DNA of 64,000 nucleotides from Athripsodes cinereus (GCA_947579605.1 OX388316.1:12775290-12839289); one strand, 5' to 3'; positions 21,279-33,997 are shown, numbered from the stretch's first letter. A program made the numbers and translations. The notes: a model not told the origin generated them from the letters alone.

Positions 21279-22960
21279 TTTTTTTTGTGAATAATATAGT
21301 TGTTTCTATTATCCAAAGTAGATGCTGATGTTTGAATATTAAATTTAATTTGTTATGTGTTTATAGTTAACACGCGTGTATACATTTTATTAGATAATAT
21401 TACTCCGACCAGACAGGGTGTTGAAATGTAAAAATAAAAAGGATATCGTAAAAGTAAATGACACATACATAGAAACTGCACCGTTCTGGAACATTTTCCA
21501 TGTCTTCGAGATGAAAATTAGTTTATACTACCTTCCTACCCTCGACATAGTTGTATGAAAATTGGTTTACCCATTTAACATGACACGCGAGATTGAAAGA
21601 AATAGTCTTACATTTTTAACGACACAGATACTATTTTCGTAACATTTGATTTTGGATTTTGTACAAATGTTTATAAATTTAATATTTTGGATTGTAGGCT
21701 AGACTATAAGGGTTATTTAAGCTTTTTGACACGTGTTTTGTGTAGAGATAAAATATATACCTACATAGTTTTACACCATGTGATTTTGGCGCAATATTAC
21801 AATTTATTTTAACGATCGCATTTGCAAAGTGCATTATAGGTATGTGGATATTATTGAAATAAAAAAATATCCGTTTTTCAGGCTCTTGAGTTCTATCTGA
21901 ACATTTCCGTCCATCTATCTATACCATCAAGGCATTGTTATGAATTTTAGATTACATTAAAATGTCATTTCGTGTCAAAACATCTTGTGGACATTGTACC
22001 TACATATAATATATAAATTCTAGGACCTAACAATATGTCAAGACAGATTCCTCTAAGCTAGCAGACTAATTGCGTGTAATGAGCATATAGTTCATCATCT
22101 TAGCGTTAATAAATTAAACATTAAATATAAATTAAACAATAAGGATGGATGACGTACTTACATTTTAGCTAATTTGATGATGTTAAACTTCTTATATTGT
22201 GTCTGTTTTGTCTTAAAGTCCTATATGAAATCTGAATCTAATGAAAGAATAACATACAAAGCCTTGATAATTGCGAAACAATAGTATTTCAGCAAAACTT
22301 AAGCTCCTTTATTACATATTAATATACCTATTATCTACCTGCCATAAAGATGTATCGTAAATTGCTTACGTATCTAAATGAATTGATGTTTTTTCACTAG
22401 GTAGGTTCGTCAACACAACCTCTCAATTTTTTTTCTGTCTTGTAGGCATCTATTGTTTGACTGGATGAATATAAATGTTTTGCATTGATAAAATTAATAA
22501 TCAAAATTATTAAGTACTGATTACTTTGTATGTAATATAACAACACTTAGGCTATAAAGTACATACCTAATTGAATAAAATTTTACTATCTAACTACGTA
22601 GGTACCTACGTACATAAAAACGAAATAAATTATATAAATACCCTCTAATGGATGCTGCATGTAAACCAGTTAATTTTAACATTTAACAGAAGTGATTTTA
22701 TACTTTAATGTTTATATGAAAATATCCATAAACGCTCATAATATTGATAACAAAACTATAAATGATGGTTAATGTATACCTATATGGTATCACAAAATGG
22801 TTTTACGCAAAAAGGTCCGAACAATAGTTTGCACATTGTTATATTGTTATTGTAATGCACAAGAGGAATATTTATACCATAATAATAACATGCACCTTTT
22901 ATTGCATAGGTATATGTAAATAAGTAAACGAAGTAACCTAGAACAATTTAGGGATGCAGT
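21279..22960. other. Intergenic, nothing recognised
   Basis: About 1.7 kb of AT-rich sequence without a supportable gene or repeat family. Confidence 0.35.
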
Positions 22961-23493
22961 TATTTTTTTATTTTTTTTATGTTTTATTAATTATCCAAGC
23001 AAAACATACAGTCATTCAGTACATATTACAAATAAATATATTAAATCTATAATTGACCAGTGAAGTTTGCGGATATTACTAATTAATCGGCATGTTCACA
23101 AGTCAAACAGGAAGAAAAATACAACAACATGAAATGAGTTTACATAGTAATACATTATAGAAAAAGAACATGAACATATAGTGGGCTATTGTCAAAAAAA
23201 AAAAATATAATCTATAATAGCGCTCTGAAGGGAGGAATGGAGGATTAGAGGAATTTGGGAAATCGCAGTCGCAAATCAAACAGTGCAGAAACCAGCTACC
23301 GTGAGTTACACAGGGCACCCGCTGTGGCATTTTTAAATTTAGATGCAGAACACTGAAATATATCTATATTTTTGAAAAAAACATTATAATTATTACATGC
23401 TCTTTGTATAAAGGAGTTTTGAACACAGTTTGTCCTACATCGTGGATGTCTAAATGTCAAAGAATTCCTCGTTGCTCCTTTATATACTTTCAA
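22961..23493 (-). pseudogene. LINE 3' end: reverse-transcriptase C-terminus plus 3' UTR and A-rich tail
   Basis: The minus frame 23493-23296 reads TRNSLTFRHPRCRTNCVQNS, then FIQRACNNYNVFFKNIDIF and CSASKF before the stop TAG at 23296-23298. The pattern F..P.CRT...QNSFI.R.C..YN is the C-terminal signature of Jockey/CR1-like insect LINEs. About 330 bases of AT-rich 3' UTR follow down to an A-rich tail at 22961-22990. The catalytic region is missing upstream, so this is a 5'-truncated insertion. Confidence 0.75.
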
Positions 23494-23664
23494 TTCCTTG
23501 TTATACTTTCAAAATTATTTATTTTGCAGACAGAATTTTGCCTTTTAGGAATTTTCTTGTTCCTACTTTCTTGTATCAAACTATAATAAAAACCCAGGAA
23601 GTAAAACTGAAATAAAACATTTTGATTAATGATATAGTATCCCCAAACATATCACCACGATATT

Positions 23665-23941
23665 TTGGATAAAAAACAAGAGAGCGGATTGCGATGGTAT
23701 GGCCATGAGGCCAGATCACCTGAGTAGGTATGTAGGCAATAAAGCTCAATGTATCGTGGTTACCGGCAAGAGACCAAGAGGAAGACCATAGCGCAGATGG
23801 CGTGAAGCAGTGTGAAAAGACATGCAGAACTGCATTTCCCAGGAGGATGCACTCGACAGAACCAAGTGGCAAAACAAAACAAGAAAGGCAAACCCCACCA
23901 CCATGTGGGACTAATAATTGCCCAAGGAGAAGAAGAAGAAT
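23665..23941 (+). pseudogene. LINE 3' end with (GAA)n tail, two stops
   Basis: The plus strand reads MAMRPDHLSRYVGNKA, then VTGKRPRGRP-stop-RRWREAV-stop-KDMQNC and LDRTKWQNKTRKANPTTMWD followed by a stop. The GKRPRGRP..RW box and the final DRTKW block identify a non-LTR ORF2 C-terminus. Two in-frame stops (within RGRP*RRW and EAV*KD) show it is dead. The insertion ends in gaagaagaagaagaa at 23926-23940, a LINE-type microsatellite tail. Clade not determined. Confidence 0.78.
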
Positions 23942-24229
23942 CATATACCTAAACAGATTTATAACTATTTATCAACAAATGTCCATCTATTTCTTCAGAC
24001 AGATCTACGAAGAGTCTTTTTTAATTAAATGAAAATGAGTATGATGATTTATGAAACAGAATTTACCTTTTTCAGAGGTTCTATGGAGTTTCTGAAACAA
24101 AAAAATCCATAAAAACATTAGAATGCAATAATTTAAATATGACTATCCTCGAAATGGTTCCAGACTTACTCACTACGTACATTAATAATCAAAAAACTTC
24201 TGCGCTTATAAAATAAATCATTTTAAGAT

Positions 24230-24478
24230 CTAACTTTTTTTTTTTTTAAGGGAACAAACAGTCAACACAACAAGTAGATATTACAAAAATTAAAATTAAA
24301 TGAAATAGAGACCACAAGAGTCCCCCTATATTACCACAGTTTAAAAAATTCAAAGCAACTAAGACAAACACACAAAACCAACAACAAAAACAAAGAAATA
24401 TAATAATAAGATAAGATACCTAAGATAAGAAGATAATAATAAGATTAAGATAAGATTAAGATAGATAAGATAAGATTT
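24230..24478. repeat. A-rich stretch with GATA/AAGATA microsatellite
   Basis: A poly-T run at 24236-24249 is followed by A-rich DNA and an irregular (GATAA)n-type tract at 24401-24478. It may be an old retroposon in reverse orientation; identity is not visible. Confidence 0.4.
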
Positions 24479-26880
24479 TAAAGACTTCAAAAGATCTAAT
24501 CAGGAAATCACAGATGTTTCTAAAAATATATGGATTAAACTATAAATTTTGATTGTATGTAATATAAAATTGTCTCCTATAGGCAATCAATACAATATAT
24601 TAAGAGTATCGTTACATCCCTCCATCACTATCCATCTATTGTGGTAATAAAAGTAGATGAAATGTAAATGTGCAAATACACTTATGGACTCGTCGCCATC
24701 CGCACATTGTATAGGTAGTCAGTAGCTGTACTTGCAACATCCAATTTGTATGATGGTCTGTGAATATTATTATAAACCTGCAACAGTAGGTAGGTACTTT
24801 CATACAAAGTGACAGTGTCCTCTCATAATATTAGGTACCTATTCAATCGAAATATTTGCATTTTCATAGAAATGTATACAGTTTATTACATAAATTTTAG
24901 TCATATACCCTTTCGAATAAACATACTACCTTTTAATTGTGAAATGTAATTTGCGGCAAATGTGTTACTATGCATTTTAACATTTGGATTACATGGAAGA
25001 TTTCTTTTGTCCGTCCGCAATACTAAATTTGTTAAAATATTAGGCATATTCCTTTAGATGGCATAAAGGATGAGTTCACTGGCGAATATGATTATATTAT
25101 ATATCCTCTCCCTAAATGATAATAACAAACTGTCAAGATGGGAGACACGGAAGATAAACAGCGAATATTCGGGAGTTCCACAGGGCTCCCAAGTGGGGAC
25201 GATTGTTTGCCGAAGCGAGAAATGAATCATATTAGACTAATGTATTAGTTTAGTCTCACTACGAAATATCTATGCACATATTTTATTTATTTAATACCTA
25301 TCTACTTACACAAGTAATAATATAAGGGAATTTGGAAGCTTTAGTTAATATTAAGTGAAGGATGAGTTATTTAAGTAAATATATCCATGTTAATATTTGG
25401 AGGTACTAAATATAAAACAGTTTGGCTCATATCCAATTAAATAAAAATCTTATGTTTATACTATCTAATGTCTAGATAGTTTTATACTATTCATGATATA
25501 ATGAAGTGTGTAAGTACGTATATACATATCAATTTTTTTAAAAAAGCTTGGTATAAAATACTCTTTTTCATAATTATTTTCTAGTTGTTACAGATACCTA
25601 TACTACTTTTGTCTCAATCTTCAAATATATTATTTGATATCCGACCCATATAAAGATACTAGTTCCTGGATATTTTTGGCTTAACTATAAGTCATTTTAA
25701 TAAAAGTAGTTTTGTATGCATTTTCTTGTAACGCATTCAATTTAAATTAAACTGTAATTTTTCCAATATTTGTATGAAATTCATTGACCTATCAATTATA
25801 ACACTAACAAGAAAAAATAGAGTAACATAAAATTATTTCAAGGAGTTGAGAATTATTTTAAGAATAACCTATCGCAATTCATAAATTTTGTCACACTATT
25901 GACAATAAGACTGCCTCCCTGCGTTCAAAACTTTTATAAAATATAAGGTATTATCTCCAATATTGACTGTTATAATAATACCTAAGTATGAAAGTCCATT
26001 ATAATAATTTGCAAGTTTTACTAACAATAATAGGGAATCCTCCCTACTTTTCCCAGACAGCTATGATAACCAATCTTCCCCTTTCAGAATGGTCACAGTT
26101 CAACGAATAAATGCAACATTTACATATTTTTAGTTACTACCTACATTTTATGCAGATCTACAACTTGATCTTTTAAATTCTACATTCGTTATTCATATTT
26201 AGCATACTTTTTTAATGTTTTAACAATCATTAAATAGATATAAGCACTATGACCGAAACATTTCTTACACACCATAGAAAATATTCAGGGCATACCAAAA
26301 ATATAAAAAAAAATACGCGAGAAAAAAACACCTTCATTTTAACACATTTATATTTGGTACATTTATTTCTGATTGATTAAGATTCTATTCCAAAAACATT
26401 CTTCAAAAATAAACACTTACTAAAATTTAACAATAAACAGGACCTAAGAAATGACATGGAAAGTTATTATTGAAACTAAAATCGTGAATCTTTGGCAATA
26501 ATTTCAAAATATTTATGGTCGTATTGTCTTTACTTTATAAAACACAATAAATTATTTTATTTATGCTCTGTTACTAAAGCAATACTTAATACACTAAGTT
26601 TTCATAATATTGCAAGTAGAGAGGTAGTCATAGAATCTCCTCTTTTATAATCATAATAATACATATATAAAATTATTGTTATTGTTTTAGTACCCATACT
26701 TACTGCGAAGTGTATACGGTAGGTACAATACTATACTGGGGAAGTTTTTATTGCATAGCTCACATTACTATGATGAGTAGATATATGTATGGAGTTGAAC
26801 TGAGGGCACATAATGTCTTAAAGTAAGTACAATTCTGTGCCTCGCCGCAGACGGCAGACGGTATTCGCTTACGTTACGAC
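24479..26880. other. Intergenic, nothing recognised
   Basis: 2.4 kb without a supportable gene. 25140-25210 (gggagacacggaagataaac, ttccacagggctcccaagtg) is GC-richer and could be an old element fragment. Confidence 0.35.
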
Positions 26881-26885
26881 TGCCG

Positions 26886-27290
26886 ATGGCAAAACTATAC
26901 ACTATTATTTTATTAATTTGTATTAGAGCTCCTTACTTCACAATTTCGGGTTATATCCTGCTTTGCTCCGAACGCTTCAAACCTAACTTATTCCTGCCAT
27001 ACTCGATTTTTAATTCATTTTACTACCTACAATATTCCCACGGGGCGGCTTGGTCGCTTGTAAGGAAAAAAATTGATCAACAAATTCAGACAAATAGTAG
27101 TCGTCGACTCCTGAAATATCCGGGTGTTCATAGATTCTTTCAACGCTTGGACATATTCAAATCGCCCCTCATGATATAGTCGATCAAACGCTGTATTGCA
27201 GTTGCTGTTTGACGCGGCCGTAAAGCTCGGAAAATCATCATATTTCAAGAGGTGGTATTGCGGTGCTCAGGTTTACTATCCGCTATTGTG
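26886..27290. other. Unassigned GC-richer block with overlapping open frames on both strands
   Basis: Plus frame 26886-27179 (97 codons) and minus frame 27248-27027 (73 codons) overlap. The minus frame has more ordinary composition (FDRLYHEGRFEYVQALKES) than most open frames here, but I recognise no family, no initiation context and no splice sites. It could be a relic of a transposon gene or chance. Confidence 0.2.
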
Positions 27291-27636
27291 CACAATAATA
27301 ATATTAAGAACTTCTACATAACCCAACACATTTGTGAATACCTACATCTATCCTAAAGTATTCTTCATTAATATTACTTTTATACTCTCTGTTTACTATT
27401 GCACCCACTATACTACTATCAAAGGTACCTACACTTATGACTTCTATATTATTATTCTGATATACGTATTATTTCCCAAATGCCGTTTTGCGAGTTTGGC
27501 CGCGCCATGTTTTTCAAAAAATATGTACTGAATAAATAGTGAGAGTCCTTTATCGCATTTTTCGTTTACGTAAATCATATGAAAATAGGTGACAGTTTTC
27601 AAAGTATGTGTACCTACCTATATTTATTTTGTTTAA

Positions 27637-27722
27637 TTACTTGTTAATCTTAGTCTTCACTGCTAAATGTATGTAGGTGTCATCAAAACTTTTCCATTCC
27701 TTTCTTCCACACGAACATACTG
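27637..27722 (-). pseudogene. Short LINE C-terminal fragment (RKEWKSF type)
   Basis: The minus frame ends CGRKEWKSFDDTYIHL..., matching the RDRKEWKSFEEAYIQQW tail of the copy at 45330-45436. Everything upstream diverges into unrelated sequence. The stop lies at 27637. Confidence 0.6.
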
Positions 27723-28643
27723 CTTTCAAACAAAAAATAATAATAAGTAGGCATATACGAATTTGAAAATTTGAAGCATTGGACATTGAAATATTTGAAT
27801 GAAGGTTAATCTTCAGCATGTCAAGTGGTTTGGTTTCCAAAACACACATAAACCTGATGAGATCCATTAAGAAAGAAAAAGTCTTATTTATTAACAGAAA
27901 ATAAGGCTGAAACTGCGGTTTTACTGACAGTGGTGGAAGTCGAAACAAGTTCAAAAAAGAAACCAATTTAAAAAAAATATTCTAACAAATCATCCATAAA
28001 ACAAATAAAATCAATGTACCTACGTAAAATTATCGCATTTATCATCAGTACCTAGTTGTGTACAAAAATAATTGTAATTTTAAATTGGACGAAATTGAAT
28101 TCTGATTATCAACATTCGGCATCACGACCAAATAACAAATACATCCGTATTTATACATACTCACATACCTATAGATAAGCATATTATACCTACAAGTTAC
28201 GATTACGAAAACATGAGATGAAAAGCATCGATACCTGCAATTTTTACGATGACATTCGACATGTAAATATTATTATTATTATTCTATCGCCTCGATTCTT
28301 ATTATAAACAGATTATTACGTATGCATTGCAGTGATTTATTATCATTTATATTTCGTTTTGAATATCTTCAAAAATGGATAAATGCTTAACCTTCTGTCA
28401 TTTTCTCACCTACCTACTCCGAATCTGGACATGCACACAGTGAATGACTAATCAAATATTAATTGTTTTGCGGATCCTCAAACTTTGTCAATTTTGATTT
28501 TTATTTTTCATATCACTTTAATATAATTATGATCTCAAAGAAATAAATGTCTCAAGACGATGCGATGGAGGAGTGCAAAACGTATACTGGAGCGAATTTT
28601 CATTTATGAACAGATTACTAAGTGTTTAACTTACTATATGTGA
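27723..28643. other. Intergenic, nothing recognised
   Basis: No gene or element identified; a short tattattatt tract lies near 28270. Confidence 0.35.
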
Positions 28644-28800
28644 TAAGGCAGGTGTTCGAAAAAATAAAGACATTTAAATCTTAAATTGAGTGATGAGGTT
28701 TGCTACCCATCCTGAATATCTCAAATTTATATGGCCACGGAGTGGACAGCTTGCATGTTTATCACATGCAGCTAGTCTGTATTGGCTACCACACGATATT
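28644..28800 (+). repeat. S270 copy, middle and 3' part
   Basis: aaggcaggtgttcgaaaaaa opens it. It runs tgaggtttgctacccatcct, ggccacggagtggacagctt and acatgcagctagtctgtatt, and decays just before the hairpin. Confidence 0.78.
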
Positions 28801-29617
28801 TATAGACAAAAATGTACCTAGCCATATTATTATTAATACAACTCATATTATTGTATTGTTTTTCATAGTGAGTAGGTACTTATTTTCGTAACGATTTATT
28901 ACTAAATATTATTTTTATGTGTCATTCAATTCCCAACAATAAATTATTTTTAATTTTATTCATGTCATATTGTGCCCTACATTATAAAATTACATATGTA
29001 TGTGTTACTGAATTTTATAAATCGTGTTGTCCAAATTACATTACGGTAAACGAATTGATTGAAAACCAATGATCAAATGTCGAGAAAAAGATTTGCATAC
29101 GATGATCAACTGTCAATATTAAAAATAAGTTAAAAATATTTTGTACGGACGACGTCATATCCTTTCTTTAGCAATTTTAATCATAACAGTATTATAATAT
29201 ATAAAAATGAATCTCGTAATAAAGAGAATATATGTATGTATATAGACATGTACCTGTTCAATATTTATTTATTTATTTCATACAGTTATATACAATACCA
29301 GCAGTCAACTAATACATACATTATCATTAATTATACATACAAATATGTATTGTACCTTATGAGGGCAAGTCCTGTGTAGAGGTAATATACAAAACAAAAT
29401 ACTTAATATAATACAGATTCCAGAAGATTTAAAATTTAAACAGTAATTATATGAAAAAAATATAGTAGGTACACAATATTATTATAATCGTAAATATTTT
29501 GATTGATCCGTTATTATGGTCTTGTCACTATAAAAATAAAGCATTTAGGATAGAACATCTCTGAATTAAAAATGTTGAATGTCGTTTTACTGGGCACTCT
29601 AAAACTTCAAGCACTCA
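28801..29617. other. Intergenic, mostly unassigned
   Basis: tatttatttatttcatacag at 29267 followed by gagggcaagtcc near 29360 could be another reverse-strand LINE tail, but the match is too weak to call separately. Confidence 0.3.
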
Positions 29618-29792
29618 TTACTACTACTTCTAATTTACCATCCCGGCACATCCCAAAAGTGGGGTAGCCAGCAGACCATCAGTTGCATGTAATGAACATG
29701 CAAGCTGTTCTCTACATGCCAACAAACAAATTAAGATACTCAGGATTCATGACAAACCTCATCGCTGAGTTGAAGGTTGAGAATGTTTTTAT
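29618..29792 (-). repeat. S270 host copy, left part (interrupted by a younger S270)
   Basis: Starts after attactactacttctaattt, with accatcccggcacatcccaa and aagtggggtagccagcagac. It runs to gagttgaagg and ttgagaatgtttttat (29777-29792), where the younger copy is inserted. The remainder of this copy resumes at 30063. Confidence 0.87.
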
Positions 29793-30062
29793 ATACTATA
29801 CTATACCATCACGGCATATTCCACAAGTGGGGTAGCCAGCAGATCAGCTGCATGTAAGGAACATGCAAACTGTCCTCTTCGTGCCAATATAAAACCAAGA
29901 CATTCAGGATGGGTGGCAAGCCTCATCGCTGAATTTAAGATGTAAAATGTCTTAATTTTTTCGAACACCTGCCTTTTACAGGACACTCGAAAACTTACGC
30001 AGAAGAGTGGGAGACCAATTCTTTACCGGGTGCTCCACGGGATAAGTGGATTTTATTAAGTT
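29793..30062 (-). mobile_element. Complete S270 retroposon inserted in another S270, with 16-bp target duplication
   Basis: The insert is flanked by identical 16-mers ttgagaatgtttttat (29777-29792 and 30063-30078). Read on the minus strand it starts with about 22 bases, then CCGTGGAGCACCCGG, continues through the whole family and ends at the hairpin, ccgtgatggtatagtatag. Length is 270 bp. Long variable target duplications indicate reverse-transcriptase-mediated insertion rather than a MITE. It is the best reference copy for the family. No long reading frame is present, so it is non-autonomous. Confidence 0.9.
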
Positions 30063-30152
30063 TTGAGAATGTTTTTATTTTTTCGAAAACCTGCGACACT
30101 CGAAAACTTACGGAAAAGAGTGAGAGACCTATACTTTGCCGGTTGCTCCACT
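30063..30152 (-). repeat. S270 host copy, right part
   Basis: Continues from the duplicated 16-mer into tttttcgaaaacctgcgaca, ctcgaaaacttacggaaaag and ctttgccggttgctccac. It completes the copy begun at 29618. Confidence 0.87.
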
Positions 30153-30827
30153 GTTTATTTATGTTATGTTCTGTATAAAGCTCATTTATATGAAATATTA
30201 TCGATAGTGTGAAGTGATTCCCAAAAAATCGGTAACATTTTCCTTTTGAAGTGATCTCCAAAACTTATCAATATTCCCCATCGTTTTTACATATTAGCAA
30301 GCTTTTTGTCAATTCGATGAATATTTCTTAAGCGAAGCTGGGTATAAATCTAGCCAGAACTAAAGAGGACTTAGTATAATATTATGAAACTAACCTTCGA
30401 CCTTTAGGTGATCCATCATTGTTAGACCGGTAAGCCTTTTGGGGAACAAACAGGATGACATTTGGGGTTTTGAAAATTGACCATATTATCATATAATGTA
30501 TTATTATATACACTCACATATATAATATTATACTGGTTGTTGTCCAGTTCACTAGGTACAGTGGTATTCCTCAGGGTGCCAGCGATCATATCATTAAGGT
30601 TTTATTGCTCACACCTTGCCAAGTCTCCACGACACCTTGTGGGTAATCTATATATAAATGTACTCGCTATGAACACAATATTAATGGTACATACGTTTAC
30701 TGAATACATACAACGGGACTGTTGGTTTTAGTTTATTTTTAGTTTATTATTGTGGGAATCAGCTTGTTCTATTTCTAGATTTGCTTCTCGTGATCTAAAG
30801 GCACTGATATAGTTACCTAGTTCTAGT
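30153..30827. other. Intergenic, nothing recognised
   Basis: No supportable feature; some GC-richer patches (30560-30640) without identity. Confidence 0.35.
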
Positions 30828-31046
30828 CCGTGGAGTTCCTTGTATATAGGCCCCCCCCCCTCTTTTCTGTAAGTTTTCGAGTAGGTAGGTATTCGTAAAA
30901 TATCACTATAAGATATTATTTTAACATCATCAATTCAGCAATGAGGTATATCATCCACTTTGAATGCTTTTGATCTTTATTGACATGGAGAGAACAACTT
31001 GCATGCCCTGCTGGCTACCCAATTTGAGGAATATGATAGTATCGGT
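30828..31046 (+). repeat. S270 copy with a C-homopolymer
   Basis: Starts CCGTGGAGTTCC and has a run of cytosines near 30851-30860 where other copies read tctcccactctt. It then follows ttttctgtaagttttcgag, ttcagcaatgaggtatatca, tgacatggagagaacaactt and ctgctggctacccaatttga. Confidence 0.75.
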
Positions 31047-31801
31047 TGGTAAATGTTTATCTATGTATGTATGGAAGAAAATTTTTTTTTTCATTTTACT
31101 TACCTAACATTGATTAAACTTTAGGAACAAATTGCGTATTTTTTATGCTAACCTGAATTTATAGCATTCACAACGTTTGATAATTATAATAACCTATACA
31201 ATTTGTTTTAAAAAATACTTCATTTTTGTGATAAACCACTGATAAAAGCAAATTTTTGAAACATTACAACTGAATATACATACCTACACTCATACAATTC
31301 AACACCAAATCAATACATGAATTTATTTGTGATGCGTTGATTTGACTATTTTCTTCCTTATCGATGCTTGATAAACGTTTCGTGATATTTTACGATACAA
31401 GTACAGTAGGTACACCATAATAATATACACACTCCTTTCCATATCTCAGAATCTCGGTATATGTGATTTGTACCAACTTCATGAAGAAACTCCCTGATTG
31501 GGTGTTGTTGCCGATATTCTGAGCTGGAATCTCAAATACATAGGTATACGTACAAAATATGTACACAGGTAGAAAGATATCTTTAGATACAATATTATGA
31601 GAGGGTACTTCGCAGTGTAAGATGGAGAAAAACTTGCACATAATCCGGTAAATATTGGGTAGTTATTTTTGTCACGGGAAATATGTTATTTTGTCAAATA
31701 CTTAAATGTCCACAAGAAAATATAAAGAATTAATATATTTCTTTCGTGAATCAAAGGTAGATATTATTATTTAAAAATCAGACTTCTCTATTTTTATCTT
31801 T
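31047..31801. other. Intergenic, nothing recognised
   Basis: AT-rich, no supportable gene or repeat. Confidence 0.35.
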
Positions 31802-31957
31802 CATACCATCACAGCTTCTCCTGCAAGTCTGGCAACTCCATGTAATAAACAGCTATGTTAACATTCAGGATGGGTGGTAAATGTTGAATTGAAGATGTTA
31901 TTTAAATGTGTCATTCGTAATTTTTAAACTCATTCACAGGAAACCTGAAAACTTATA
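31802..31957 (-). repeat. S270 copy, left part, split by a DNA-transposon insertion
   Basis: Starts cataccatcacagcttctcc, continues aacattcaggatgggtggta and aacctgaaaactta, and breaks at that point. The continuation (ctgaaaagagttcag, tatttgccgtgggctcc) resumes at 32463. Confidence 0.75.
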
Positions 31958-32462
31958 GTGTGTTCACAAGGGGTGAATATCGTCAGGAACCTAATATCGT
32001 CAGCCTTCTTAACCGTCTGAACAGATTTTCAATAAATTTGAAACGATAAAAAACCAGTAGAGGCGATATCGTCTCAAGTTGTCTTTAACTTTCTTCGCTC
32101 AACTATGCAAGTTTTTCTTTACACGGATGCGTAGATAGGTGCTGCATCCATATCGAAAGTGTTTTCCGTTGGTTTGTTGATTTGTGTTATGTACTCATAA
32201 ATCTTTTTTCGTCTTGTTTTTTTTCCTTTACTTAAGAGATTCTTTATATCCTCTCAAGGTTTTTGACCAAAGACAAATACACTGCGATCTCTATGTCGAA
32301 GTCTGGCATTTTCAAAACCACGTCAAAATAAAAGCACACCTGACAGATTGAATCTGTTTCAGTGGACTTGTTGAACAAATTTGATGTTTATGGACTTTGG
32401 GCGGATTTTTTTTGCAAACGAAATCGCCCAGTCTTTAAGTCGTTTCGTGTGAACATCACATA
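31958..32462 (-). mobile_element. Probable Harbinger-like non-autonomous DNA transposon inside an S270 copy
   Basis: About 505 bp interrupt the S270 copy exactly within aaaactta/ctgaaaag. The ends are inverted (gtgtgttcacaag at left; on the minus strand tgtgatgttcacacg at right), and a ta/ta duplication is the visible target-site trace. On the minus strand, ATG near 32309 opens MPDFDIEIAVYLSLVKNLER before a stop. Later fragments, NQRKTLSIWMQHLSTHP and LETISPLLVFYRFKFIENLF, in one or more frames recall the N-terminus of Harbinger transposases. Family call is tentative; the insertion itself is well supported. Confidence 0.6.
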
Positions 32463-32503
32463 ACTGAAAAGAGTTCAGATATACTATTTGCCGTGGGCTC
32501 CGA
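32463..32503 (-). repeat. S270 copy, right part after the split
   Basis: actgaaaagagttcagatat followed by actatttgccgtgggctccg matches the 5' end of the family (read on the minus strand) and completes 31802-31957. Confidence 0.7.
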
Positions 32504-33997
32504 TAATTTATACCTATATAATTATAAATATAAAATAGTTTAAATGGTATGTAGGTACATAGTTTACATATGCGATAAAAAAAAACTCTTCTGCACCAAA
32601 ATATATATTGATTAGGTAGATATATATTGATTAGACAAAATCTAATTATATTTTAATTTCAACCGCATTCATTTTCGCAGGATTGCGTGTTGATCAATCT
32701 GTAATTTATAACGTTCCACATCACTTATTGTAATAAACAAAATATTAATTGATGCAGAATAAATCAATAAAAGACAGAAAGAATAATAATATAACTTTGT
32801 GGCCAGACGATAAAGTGATATGGCCAACTTCACGCACACCATACAACGCCAGTGCCGCCATCATACTCGTACGTCGCCTTAACATTTTAATGAGGCACTC
32901 GCAGAGACGTGCGATGCAATGATGTCCCTACCTATATCTACACATATTTTAATATATCTATGTAATTTTATGTGTAATATTTATTTTTCGATGTTTCCAA
33001 TCTGTAGCTGCCAATCTCTACCTACTCACAACATAATATTATAGGTGCGGAAGGGATGTCATAAAAGTTTAAATTACATCGTTAGTAAGTACATCGAGTT
33101 ATATAGTTCTACTTAAGTACAATCAAAAGAGGAACTATTACATATTTATTACGCAAATTACTAACTTTCAATCTATTAAAAATAGGAATTCTATGTCACA
33201 GAGAAAAATAAACAATTTTCAACATCCACACTATCAAAAATAAGACATGCTAAGAGATATAAGTTCCTTGTTAAAATTGTAAAAAAATCTCCGAACAAAA
33301 AGACACATTGATTAAAGAAATTGCCCAATGTGCTCGATATTCTAATGTACCTACCTATGTATTTATGATATAGATTTTACCGTCCTAAGTCAACCGCAAA
33401 ATTGATGTCCTTGAGATGAATAGAATAGGTTTAAACGTTATATGTCAAGATCTATGAATAAAAATAATTATTGAAAAAAAAAATACTGAACGAAATACTA
33501 TCGATAATAGCAAAAAAAACTCATAGATACAGACACATTATAATCACAAAAGTCGACGAAAATAAGTTGGACATTTCAGAAATGTTTACGCATCCCTATT
33601 CCAGCAAGTTTATTTCTTGTATATTGATTTGGGGTGGATGTTATTTATGAGCATTCTAATTAAAATTTGAAACCTCTTACATTTTTCACACCACCGAAAG
33701 GTTTTGGCAATTATTTTCTTACAAATAATAATTTATAATATGATCGTCTGATCCTGTCGATATTTGTTTTCTGCGATTCTTAATGATGTGTTACTTTTGG
33801 AGCATTTTTTATACCAACATTTTTCTTTTAATAAGGCAATCATTCAGCTTAAATATTGATTTTTTATTCTTTGGATTCAATAAACAATAATTATAACTCA
33901 ATGCAATAACATATAAAAGTGAATTTAGCTAAATAAATAATTTAAAAATGTATACACCATAAAGCTTTAAAAATCGTAGGTATATATGATATCTTTA
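32504..33997. other. Intergenic, nothing recognised
   Basis: A short GC-richer patch at 32845-32925 (agtgccgccatcatactcgt) is unassigned; the rest is AT-rich. Confidence 0.35.

Noticed and set aside
23296..23586. Small genes on both strands around 23.3-23.6 kb
   Set aside because: The minus frame is the end of a LINE protein; the plus frame is its antisense shadow.
26886..27179. Real 97-residue protein gene
   Set aside because: No recognisable domain, AT-rich hydrophobic composition, overlapping frame on the other strand.
29806..30042. S270 as a MITE or Helitron
   Set aside because: No terminal inverted repeats and no CTRR/hairpin Helitron end; the 16-bp target duplication, 5' truncations and microsatellite tails fit retroposition.
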